NCBI GenBank assembly: GCA_965371805.1
Contig: CBDUZW010000003.1
Location: 62,001-126,000, forward strand
Direction: 5' to 3'
Origin: JAOZTV01 sp965371805
GTDB lineage: Bacteria; Acidobacteriota; Aminicenantia; UBA2199
DNA length: 64,000 nt
How positions within the stretch are numbered: position 1 is the first letter of the stretch; each line of letters opens with the position of its first letter. Shown piece by piece: positions 1 through 6,237 of this stretch. The notes beneath the pieces are model-generated. The model was not told the origin of the DNA, did no database searches, and worked only from the letters and a program-made list of their open reading frames with translations. The position numbers and the translations under genes are program-made.

Positions 1-355
1 ATTTTGAGCGGGCATTCTCCCAGAGATCCAGTAAAACACCTCTGATATATGGGTATTTTATTCTTAAAGGACTGTATAGATACCATGAAAATGAGATACC
101 ACGCTGACATCCTCTGGGTTCATAAGGGGGAATTCCTTTCTGCAGTTTCGGATAATCAAGCCCCTGCATCTCCCAGGTCACGATTCCGTCTTTAACATGG
201 ATCTGCCAGGTACAACCACCTGTACAATTTACTCCATGAGTACTTCGTACTACCTTATCATACTGCCATCGATTCCTATAGAATTCTTCAGATCTGCGGT
301 CCTTTGGCGACACCTTATCTTTTACCCAGGGAATATTTTTCTTAAATTTACTCAT
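1..355 (-). CDS. narG: NarG/NxrA-type nitrate reductase or nitrite oxidoreductase alpha subunit, N-terminal 118 residues (cut by window edge)
   Basis: The catalytic molybdenum subunit of respiratory nitrate reductase (NarG) or nitrite oxidoreductase (NxrA). My translation from the ATG at 353-355 is open to position 2. It holds HGVNC (H40, C44), C48 and RGCQRG (C83), which match the His plus three Cys ligands of the FS0 [4Fe-4S] cluster in E. coli NarG (H49, C53, C57, C92). The sequence around them (RSTHGVNCTGGCTW, EPRGCQRG, SWYLYSP) is very NarG-like. AAGGAG precedes the ATG and the start overlaps the upstream cytochrome stop by 8 bases, so translation is probably coupled. I see no twin-arginine signal, which suggests a cytoplasmic enzyme. 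Nitrate reduction and nitrite oxidation cannot be told apart from this fragment. Confidence 0.9.
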   Translation of the reverse strand, partial: MSKFKKNIPWVKDKVSPKDRRSEEFYRNRWQYDKVVRSTHGVNCTGGCTWQIHVKDGIVTWEMQGLDYPKLQKGIPPYEPRGCQRGISFSWYLYSPLRIKYPYIRGVLLDLWENARSK

Positions 356-1175
356 TCGGTTCTCCTTCAACTAAACTCTTTCTAATACTTCTTAGACGTT
401 TTCCCCATAAAAGATCAAAAATAATAAGTAAAAATATAAGTCCGAAAAACCCGATGAGCATAATATTAAAATCATGGACTTCTATTTCAGATCTATTCTT
501 TTCAGACTTACTCTTCAAAAATCCTACTAGAGGCAATATCTCTTCTTCATCAATAGGGTATTTTCTGTAGACAGGAGACATCGTTGCAGAGGCAGGATTA
601 GATAACCAAGCCATAAGAGCGGTCTTACCACCAAGTTTACCAAAAGCCGATGTAAGGTCCGGTCCAAGTGTACCGCCTCCAAAAAAACCCATACCTGATA
701 TTGAATGACAGCTGATGCAGGAAGGCCCCTTATTCTTAAGCCTGATTGTTCCAAGAAAAAGTTGTCCCCCGAATATAATATCTTCAGGAGTAAGGGGTCT
801 CTCTTTTAAAGGAGATTTTGAAAATCTTGATTTTTCTTTAACTGATTCCTCTTTGATGAATTTCAAAAGATTCTTAACTAAAACCGGTGTCATTCCTGAA
901 ACTCTGGTCATTCTCACGCCACGTGCTTCTTTCAGGATCTTTGCCGCATACGGGTCGCCGCTTCTTAGAATAACTTCCGGATTTTGGATGAATTTCTCAA
1001 GCCAGCCTTCATCTCTTCTCAAGTGAACATTTTTTAAGTCGGGACCTGTTAATCGACCACCACCGATTGTATGGCAGCTAAAACAGTTTTTCTCAAAAAA
1101 CTTTTCAGTGTCCTGTCCGTTTAAAATTGGCAGAAAGAATAGAATAACAATACAGGTAAATAAATTTTTTTTCAT
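348..1175 (-). CDS. membrane-anchored dihaem cytochrome c, first gene of the narG-type operon
   Basis: An electron-transfer cytochrome with two class I-like haem domains. A signal peptide covers about residues 1-20. Haem motifs are CFSCH (31-35) and CISCH (153-157), with Met-containing segments after each that could give the sixth ligand. A hydrophobic helix near residues 238-258 followed by KRLRSIRK makes a C-terminal membrane anchor. The protein is therefore periplasmic and tethered. It precedes and overlaps the NarG-type gene, as cytochromes do in some Nar and Nxr clusters, so it probably exchanges electrons with that enzyme (inference). A good sigma-70-like promoter lies 68-96 bases upstream. 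Confidence 0.85.
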   Translation of the reverse strand: MKKNLFTCIVILFFLPILNGQDTEKFFEKNCFSCHTIGGGRLTGPDLKNVHLRRDEGWLEKFIQNPEVILRSGDPYAAKILKEARGVRMTRVSGMTPVLVKNLLKFIKEESVKEKSRFSKSPLKERPLTPEDIIFGGQLFLGTIRLKNKGPSCISCHSISGMGFFGGGTLGPDLTSAFGKLGGKTALMAWLSNPASATMSPVYRKYPIDEEEILPLVGFLKSKSEKNRSEIEVHDFNIMLIGFFGLIFLLIIFDLLWGKRLRSIRKSLVEGEPNE

Positions 1176-1226
1176 ATTAGCACCTTTTATATAAAATCTA
1201 TATTTAAAAAACTCTTATCTACTACT

Positions 1227-1239
1227 TTGTCGGACACAA
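1227..1239. promoter_or_regulatory. imperfect palindrome over the predicted narG-operon start site
   Basis: TTGTCGGACACAA has TTGT/ACAA arms around a 5-base centre. It lies just downstream of the -10 box at 1243-1248, so it would overlap the transcription start. It is a candidate operator for an unknown repressor. It is short and could be chance. Confidence 0.25.
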
Positions 1240-1242
1240 TAC

Positions 1243-1271
1243 ATAATAAAAAAAAATAAGAAATTTGTCAA
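1243..1271 (-). promoter_or_regulatory. sigma-70-like promoter of the dihaem cytochrome/narG operon
   Basis: Reading the minus strand, TTGACA (1266-1271) is followed by a 17-base spacer and TATTAT (1243-1248). This is close to consensus. The predicted start is near 1236, giving a leader of about 60 bases before the cytochrome ATG. Confidence 0.55.
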
Positions 1272-1284
1272 GAAAAAAATAAAG

Positions 1285-1383
1285 TTAATTTTTAACCCGC
1301 TTAATGAAGTAATTCAGATTTGTAGAGAAAAGATTATACAACATATCCAGCGAAAATAAGGAAATTTCTTCAGTTTCCATCAT
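1285..1383 (-). CDS. possible 32-residue small protein
   Basis: A short open frame starts with ATGATG at 1378-1383, preceded by AGAGGAT at SD distance, and ends at TAA 1285-1287. The peptide begins MMETEEISLF and ends KRVKN, with a short amphipathic or hydrophobic middle. I recognise no family. It lies just upstream of the narG-operon promoter and could equally be a chance frame in AT-rich DNA. Confidence 0.2.
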   Translation of the reverse strand: MMETEEISLFSLDMLYNLFSTNLNYFIKRVKN

Positions 1384-1612
1384 AGTTATCCTCTGCATTT
1401 AACTAATACATTATAATTATGACACTTATATCAGAATCTATTTCGGAACAATAAAGAACATTGTCCTCCCACAAACACATGTCCTATATAGTAGAAATTA
1501 ATTCAAATCACAGTATAATTAATAAAAAAAATAAATGCAATGAAAAAAAAGAAAAAAAATGCTGTATTAGGCACAGGAGTTGCAGGATTACAAATATTTA
1601 TTTTTAACTATA

Positions 1613-1792
1613 TTGAGCCAATTGCAAAAATACATTCTACTGCAGTTTGCTGCAATTCTCCCTGACTTCGTAAAATTGAAAAAAGCATCCTCAACATAGT
1701 GCTGACTATGTTTCCGGTAATTTTTTAAATTATACTCACCAGAAAAAATTTCGCTAAACTTCGCTATAAATCTATTTTTGCAATTAACTCTA
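1613..1792 (+). mobile_element. MITE-like element, copy 1 (180 bp)
   Basis: A 180-bp non-coding unit that recurs inverted at 48292-48471 with only 5 mismatches and no length change. Its ends form an inverted repeat: left TTGAGCCAATTGCAAAAATA against TAGAGTTAATTGCAAAAATA read inward from the right end. The centre holds a hairpin, AACATAGT-gctg-ACTATGTT, at 1693-1712. There is no transposase frame, so it fits a miniature inverted-repeat element moved by an enzyme encoded elsewhere. Its right end touches the -35 box of the next promoter. Confidence 0.75.
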
Positions 1793-1821
1793 TTGATTTT
1801 TAATTTTTTATGCCCTACAAT
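1793..1821 (+). promoter_or_regulatory. promoter of the tetrahaem cytochrome/FeS/NrfD operon
   Basis: TTGATT (1793-1798), a 17-base spacer and TACAAT (1816-1821). The expected start is 6-7 bases after the -10 box, at 1827-1828, which is the ATGATG start of the cytochrome gene. There is no Shine-Dalgarno before that ATG, so the mRNA may be leaderless. The -35 box begins at the base after the MITE end. Confidence 0.45.
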
Positions 1822-1826
1822 GTTAC

Positions 1827-2378
1827 ATGATGAAAAATGTTAATAAGTATAAAATTTTTATGGTAATTTTTATTGGAACTTTCTTTTTATTTAACTCACT
1901 CTATTCATCCAATGAAAAGAAAGAGGAAAAGGAATCAGAAAAAGTAAAAAAAAACAAACCAGATCAGCTACAAGTTCCGCCTCCTCCATTCAGTGAGGAT
2001 ATATTCCCCTGTTCAGAATGTCATGGAGATATGGAAACAAATAAGGAAAAAAGAATTCTTGAGGAAGCTCATGATGATATTATTTTAAAGCATGATGAGC
2101 AGAATAGATGGTGTCTTGATTGCCATGATGCAACAAATAGAGACAAGTTACATCTTGCAGATGGTAGACTCATTGATTTCAAAGAGTCCTATAAACTATG
2201 CGGACAATGCCATGGCCCAAAATTAAGAGATTGGAAAGTCGGTATTCACGGAAAAAGAACTGGATTGTGGAATGGTCAAAAAAAATATCTCCTATGTGCT
2301 CATTGTCATAACCCTCACTCCCCCAAATTTAAAAAAATTAAACCAGAACCTGCACCGGTAAAACTCAGGAGTAAATAA
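1827..2378 (+). CDS. periplasmic tetrahaem cytochrome c
   Basis: A small electron carrier. Residues 8-29 form a signal peptide or anchor. A charged Lys/Glu linker follows, then four haem motifs: CSECH, CLDCH, CGQCH and CAHCH. A proline-rich stretch (VPPPPFSEDIFPCSECH) precedes the first haem. It is the first gene of a three-gene unit: its TAA overlaps the ATG of the FeS gene by one base. By position it would take electrons from the FeS/NrfD pair, as NrfB does in the E. coli formate-dependent nitrite system (analogy). No SD is visible at the start; ATG 1830 is an equal alternative. Confidence 0.85.
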   Translation: MMKNVNKYKIFMVIFIGTFFLFNSLYSSNEKKEEKESEKVKKNKPDQLQVPPPPFSEDIFPCSECHGDMETNKEKRILEEAHDDIILKHDEQNRWCLDCHDATNRDKLHLADGRLIDFKESYKLCGQCHGPKLRDWKVGIHGKRTGLWNGQKKYLLCAHCHNPHSPKFKKIKPEPAPVKLRSK

Positions 2379-3286
2379 TGAGTGATATAAAGAAAAAACA
2401 AAGTAGGCGAAATTTCATTAAAACAGGTGCATTGGTGACAACTGCAGTTGTCGTTGGTGGATGTAATCTATCAAGGGAGGAATTTCTCCAAAAACATTTT
2501 AAGGAATTAACACCTGAAGATCTAAAAAAAGTTATAAAAAGACTCGAAACTGATTATGAAAAAAAACATGGTAAAAAGTTTTCTGTATCTACTAAAGAGC
2601 CTATCCCTAAAACCTTATTTGGTTATGGACTGGATATTTCACGATGCGTGGGATGCAGAAAATGTGTATATGCCTGTGTTGATGAAAATAATCAATCTAT
2701 CGATCCTCAAATTCACTGGATTCAGGTCTTAGAAATGGAAAAATCCAAAGGTATTGATTTTCATCATGCCGATTTACATTATAATAGGGAAAAGGTTCCT
2801 GATGACAACCATTTTTACCTTCCTGTTGCCTGTCAGCAATGCGAAAACCCTCCATGTGTAAAGTCATGTCCTGTTGGTGCTACCTGGAAAGAAAAAGATG
2901 GTATTATTGTAATTGATTATAACTGGTGTATCGGTTGCAGATGCTGTATGGCTTCCTGCCCTTATGGAGCCCGTCATTTTAATTGGAAGAAACCGTCATA
3001 TATAAATCCAGAAACAAAAAAAGCAAATTTAACTCCTGAAACCCACTATCTCGGTAATAGACCCAGGTTTCAGGGAATAGTAGAGAAATGTACCTTTTGT
3101 GTCCAAAGAGTAAGAGAAGGAAAGTATCCATCCTGTGTTGAAATATGTCCTGTTGGTGCCAGAAAATTTGGAAATTTATTAGATCCCAATAGTGAGATAT
3201 CTTATATATTGAAGAATAAAAGAGTCCTGATATTGAAGGAAGAGTTGAATACTCAACCTAAATTTTTCTATTTTTATGCAACTTAA
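2378..3286 (+). CDS. Tat-exported ferredoxin-type subunit with four [4Fe-4S] motifs (NrfC/DsrO/PsrB family)
   Basis: The periplasmic electron-wire subunit that sits on an NrfD membrane protein. SRRNFIK at residues 9-15 is a twin-arginine signal and VVVGGC a lipobox, so it is probably a lipoprotein. Four cysteine clusters follow: CVGCRKCVYAC, CQQCENPPCVKSCP, CIGCRCCMASCP, and CTFC with CVEICP. Length (302) is slightly above the usual 200-270. It lies between a tetrahaem cytochrome and NrfD, and the unit has no molybdenum catalytic subunit, so it most likely passes electrons between quinone and cytochromes. Confidence 0.9.
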   Translation: MSDIKKKQSRRNFIKTGALVTTAVVVGGCNLSREEFLQKHFKELTPEDLKKVIKRLETDYEKKHGKKFSVSTKEPIPKTLFGYGLDISRCVGCRKCVYACVDENNQSIDPQIHWIQVLEMEKSKGIDFHHADLHYNREKVPDDNHFYLPVACQQCENPPCVKSCPVGATWKEKDGIIVIDYNWCIGCRCCMASCPYGARHFNWKKPSYINPETKKANLTPETHYLGNRPRFQGIVEKCTFCVQRVREGKYPSCVEICPVGARKFGNLLDPNSEISYILKNKRVLILKEELNTQPKFFYFYAT

Positions 3287-3304
3287 ATTTGATGAGGTGA
3301 TATC

Positions 3305-4522
3305 TTGAATATTTTTAGATTTATAAAAGAAAGTTTCAATGTTGTACTCCGTGGCAATAAATGGTATTACACCTGGGTTGGAGTACTTTTTATATTAATT
3401 TTATGGGGTGGATCAGGTTATATCAGTCAATTATTAAATGGGCTCGGAGAAACCAATATGAAGGATCCTGTTTCCTGGGCGTTTTATATAGGGAATTTTA
3501 CATTTCTGGTTGGAGTGGCTGCCGCAGCAATAATGCTTGTTATACCGGCATATGTTTATAATTGGAAACCGATTAAAGAAGTTGTTATCTTCGGAGAGTT
3601 ACTGGCAATTAGTGCAGTTATAATGGCTATGCTTTTTGTTCTTGTTGATGTAGGCAATCCATTGAGACTGTGGCATATGATCCCATTCATAGGAAAATTG
3701 AATTTCCCCGCCTCACTTCTAGCCTGGGATTCAATCGTACTTAATCTTTATTTTGTCTTAAACCTGATTACTGTAACTTACCTTTTATATACATATTTTA
3801 AAAAGAAAGAATATAATAAAAAGATAGTACTGCCTTTAATGTTATTATCAATTCCAATGGCAGTGAGTATCCATACAGTAACAGCCTTTCTTTATAACGG
3901 CCTGGCTGCAAGACCTTTCTGGAATTCTGCATTATTAGCACCAAAATTTCTAGCCTCAGCTTTTTGTTCCGGCCCTGCAGTACTATTGATACTGTTTCAG
4001 GTTCTGAGAAAAACGACCAGTTTTAAAATAAAAGATGAAGCATTATTTAAAATTGCTGAGTTAATGGCTTATGCAATGTTCATCAACCTTTTCTTTTTTG
4101 CAAGTGAAGTTTTTAAAGAGGTCTATTCCAATACGGAACATCTTATTCATTTTAAATATCTTTTCGTAGGTGTTGGTGGAAATAATGATATTGTCCTATA
4201 TGCATGGATGTCTATTATATTCAGTGTAATTGCCTTCCTGCTTTTCCTTATCCCAAAGACCAGGAAAAACTTTATTACCTTAAATATTGGGGCTATAATG
4301 ATCTATATAGGTGTTTATATTGAAAAGGGAATATCTCTTTTAACTCCTGGATTTACACCTGATGTTTTAGGACAGTTCTATATATATAGACCGTCAATGG
4401 TAGAAATTAAAACGACTGTAATGATCTTTTCAATAGGATTTTTGGTTTTTACTTTATTAACTAAGATAGCAATCGCAATTATTTTTGAAAACTTGAATAT
4501 TGAATCAATTAAAAAAAAATAA
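3305..4522 (+). CDS. nrfD: NrfD/PsrC-family quinone-interacting membrane subunit
   Basis: An integral membrane protein of 405 residues with about ten hydrophobic helices. NrfD-type subunits oxidise or reduce quinol and exchange electrons with the attached FeS protein. I choose the TTG at 3305-3307 because GAGGTGAT lies at proper SD distance and the next ATG is far inside the first helix. It closes the three-gene unit and is followed by a hairpin terminator. Family assignment rests on topology and on the FeS partner next door rather than on a single motif. Confidence 0.8.
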   Translation: MNIFRFIKESFNVVLRGNKWYYTWVGVLFILILWGGSGYISQLLNGLGETNMKDPVSWAFYIGNFTFLVGVAAAAIMLVIPAYVYNWKPIKEVVIFGELLAISAVIMAMLFVLVDVGNPLRLWHMIPFIGKLNFPASLLAWDSIVLNLYFVLNLITVTYLLYTYFKKKEYNKKIVLPLMLLSIPMAVSIHTVTAFLYNGLAARPFWNSALLAPKFLASAFCSGPAVLLILFQVLRKTTSFKIKDEALFKIAELMAYAMFINLFFFASEVFKEVYSNTEHLIHFKYLFVGVGGNNDIVLYAWMSIIFSVIAFLLFLIPKTRKNFITLNIGAIMIYIGVYIEKGISLLTPGFTPDVLGQFYIYRPSMVEIKTTVMIFSIGFLVFTLLTKIAIAIIFENLNIESIKKK

Positions 4523-4538
4523 ATTATATTAAATTTTT

Positions 4539-4567
4539 AAATGGGCAGAAACAATCCCTGCCCATTT
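4539..4567. terminator. hairpin terminator between convergent operons
   Basis: A perfect 10-bp stem, AAATGGGCAG (4539-4548) with CTGCCCATTT (4558-4567), and a 9-base loop. It lies 17 bases after the NrfD stop and ends in a T-rich run. It may also serve the TPR gene on the other strand. Confidence 0.75.
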
Positions 4568-4665
4568 TCCTTATCGAGAACATTGAGGATTTTTGGAACC
4601 CCTTATGGCGCTGTAGGCTTTGATCTATTCGCCGGGAGAATCGCTCAATTTAGGTTATAAATTCT

Positions 4666-5283
4666 TTATTTTTTTATTTCTTCTATTAAATCCTTTAAAG
4701 GTTTACCAGTCGGCGCTTTAGCTGAAGGATTTATGGTTAATAGAATTTCCCAGGTTTTAATTGCACCTTCGATGTCATTAAGATCGTGCATTAAGACTAT
4801 TCCCTTATTAAATCTACAAGTTTCATGTTTGGGGTCAATCTTAATAGCATTATCAAATGCAGTAATAGCTTCATCTGGTTTTTTTATCCGTCTATACATA
4901 ACACCAAGATCTGTCCAGACATTTGCATCATCCGGAATTATTTCTATATATTTTTTATATGCATAAATTGCATCCTGCGGCATTTGTTTATCAAAATAAT
5001 TATCACCTAAAAGTTTCCATGAATGAGCATCTTTTGGATTAGACTCAACCATTTTTTTTAATTTTACAATTAGATCAGAGTCTTTTTCAGCTGAATGATC
5101 ATGTTGATCTTCCTGGCTAACGGTTTCTGGATTATAACTATACTTATCTTTTATAGAGTCACTTTTATCAAAACTACTGTATCCTATACCAAGCGCAAAG
5201 CCGATAATCAGGCCAATAACCGTTATAATCATAGCTGTAGCTTTTTTGATATATTCTACTTCAACTAATTGTTCTTTTTTCAT
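4666..5283 (-). CDS. membrane-anchored TPR protein (CcmI/NrfG-like)
   Basis: One N-terminal membrane helix (about residues 16-36) is followed by a charged linker and at least three TPR units from about residue 78 on (WKLLGDNYFDK, WTDLGVMYRRI, CRFNKGIVLM). Soluble TPR domains of this design hold apocytochromes for haem lyases in CcmI/NrfG proteins. That function is inferred from domain order and the cytochrome-rich context. The gene overlaps the preceding NrfJ-like gene by four bases (ATGA). Confidence 0.7.
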   Translation of the reverse strand: MKKEQLVEVEYIKKATAMIITVIGLIIGFALGIGYSSFDKSDSIKDKYSYNPETVSQEDQHDHSAEKDSDLIVKLKKMVESNPKDAHSWKLLGDNYFDKQMPQDAIYAYKKYIEIIPDDANVWTDLGVMYRRIKKPDEAITAFDNAIKIDPKHETCRFNKGIVLMHDLNDIEGAIKTWEILLTINPSAKAPTGKPLKDLIEEIKK

Positions 5284-6050
5284 TTTTCTTTACTCTTTTC
5301 AATTTTAATTTCAGAATTCTCTAAGATCACATCATATTTATATCCAGATCCAAAATTTTTGTCTTTTATTAATTTCCCTTTCACAAATATTTGATCCCCA
5401 ACTTTTGCAACTCCCTTCAGAGTAGTAATCGTTAGATCATTTGTACCCTTTGTTCCAGTTCCATCCCTTAGGTGTATCCAATTTTTCCCCATAATCCTTT
5501 TGGAAAATTTAACCACTATTCCACGAATTGCTATTTCCTTCCCATTCAGTGTTTTACTGTTTTTATAGCACTCTTCAACAGTAATCCCACCTTCAGCCTT
5601 CTTTATACTGCCTTTTTTAATACTTATATGCTTCTTTTCATTTAGCCTCTTTCCAATTGCAGTATGCCCTTTAGGTAACATAGACTGACGGCTTATATCT
5701 CCAGAACTACTCCCCTCTTTTTTAATAAAGGTAAAAAACATAATTTTTTTAAAAGTACGTTTTAATGTTTTACTATAAAAGTTGTTCATTACCATACCAC
5801 CTTTAAATTCAACATTATCTCCAAGCATGATCTTAAATGACTTTCCAGCTCCCCAGAACTTCTTTCCATTCTCCTCAAGATGAACATAGGTATAACCACC
5901 GGAATTCATTGTTTCTAAAACCTTTCCAATCCTGGAGTTTTTTTTCATTGAGCTATGACTCTTTTTCATCATTCCCTGGCCAGTTAAAACAGATAAAATT
6001 AAAAATAGACTGATTGTTATTAATATTAAATATTTACTTAAATTTTTCAT
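5280..6050 (-). CDS. exported NrfJ-like protein with a second OB-fold-like domain
   Basis: A signal peptide (1-25) precedes a domain starting GKVLETMNSGGYTYVHLEENGKKFW, which resembles NrfJ-type proteins found near cytochrome c nitrite reductases. After a linker comes a second domain (about 155-250; GKEIAIRGIVVKFSKR, WIHLRDGTG, VAKVGDQIFVKGKL) that looks like an OB fold. NrfJ-like function is not firmly known. Promoter at 6086-6114; it is the first gene of a two-gene operon with the TPR protein. Confidence 0.65.
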   Translation of the reverse strand: MKNLSKYLILITISLFLILSVLTGQGMMKKSHSSMKKNSRIGKVLETMNSGGYTYVHLEENGKKFWGAGKSFKIMLGDNVEFKGGMVMNNFYSKTLKRTFKKIMFFTFIKKEGSSSGDISRQSMLPKGHTAIGKRLNEKKHISIKKGSIKKAEGGITVEECYKNSKTLNGKEIAIRGIVVKFSKRIMGKNWIHLRDGTGTKGTNDLTITTLKGVAKVGDQIFVKGKLIKDKNFGSGYKYDVILENSEIKIEKSKEK

Positions 6051-6085
6051 TTTTCTCCTTTTTTTATATCATTTTATATCGTTAA

Positions 6086-6114
6086 ATTTTATAGTATATT
6101 GGATAATAAGTCAA
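6086..6114 (-). promoter_or_regulatory. sigma-70-like promoter of the NrfJ-like/TPR operon
   Basis: On the minus strand, TTGACT (6109-6114), a 17-base spacer and TAAAAT (6086-6091). The start would be near 6079, about 30 bases before the ATG, which has an AAGGAG-type SD. Confidence 0.45.
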
Positions 6115-6191
6115 ACAAATTTATAGATGGAATATTACTAAATACTATAAATGAATAGATATATTTATATATTAATAAAATGTTTTAAAAA

Positions 6192-6230
6192 TAATTAGAG
6201 TGAAATATCTGAATTATTCCACTCTAATTA
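6192..6230 (-). terminator. terminator of the multihaem cytochrome b/c operon
   Basis: A perfect 11-bp stem, TAATTAGAGTG (6192-6202) with CACTCTAATTA (6220-6230), and a 17-base loop. On the minus strand a T run follows the stem. It lies just past the stop of the 21-haem gene. Confidence 0.8.
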
Positions 6231-6237
6231 TCTTAAT

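Noticed and set aside
197..385. Plus-strand 62-residue frame at the left edge
   Set aside because: It is the antisense of the NarG-type start and of the cytochrome end, both of which have clear motifs on the minus strand.
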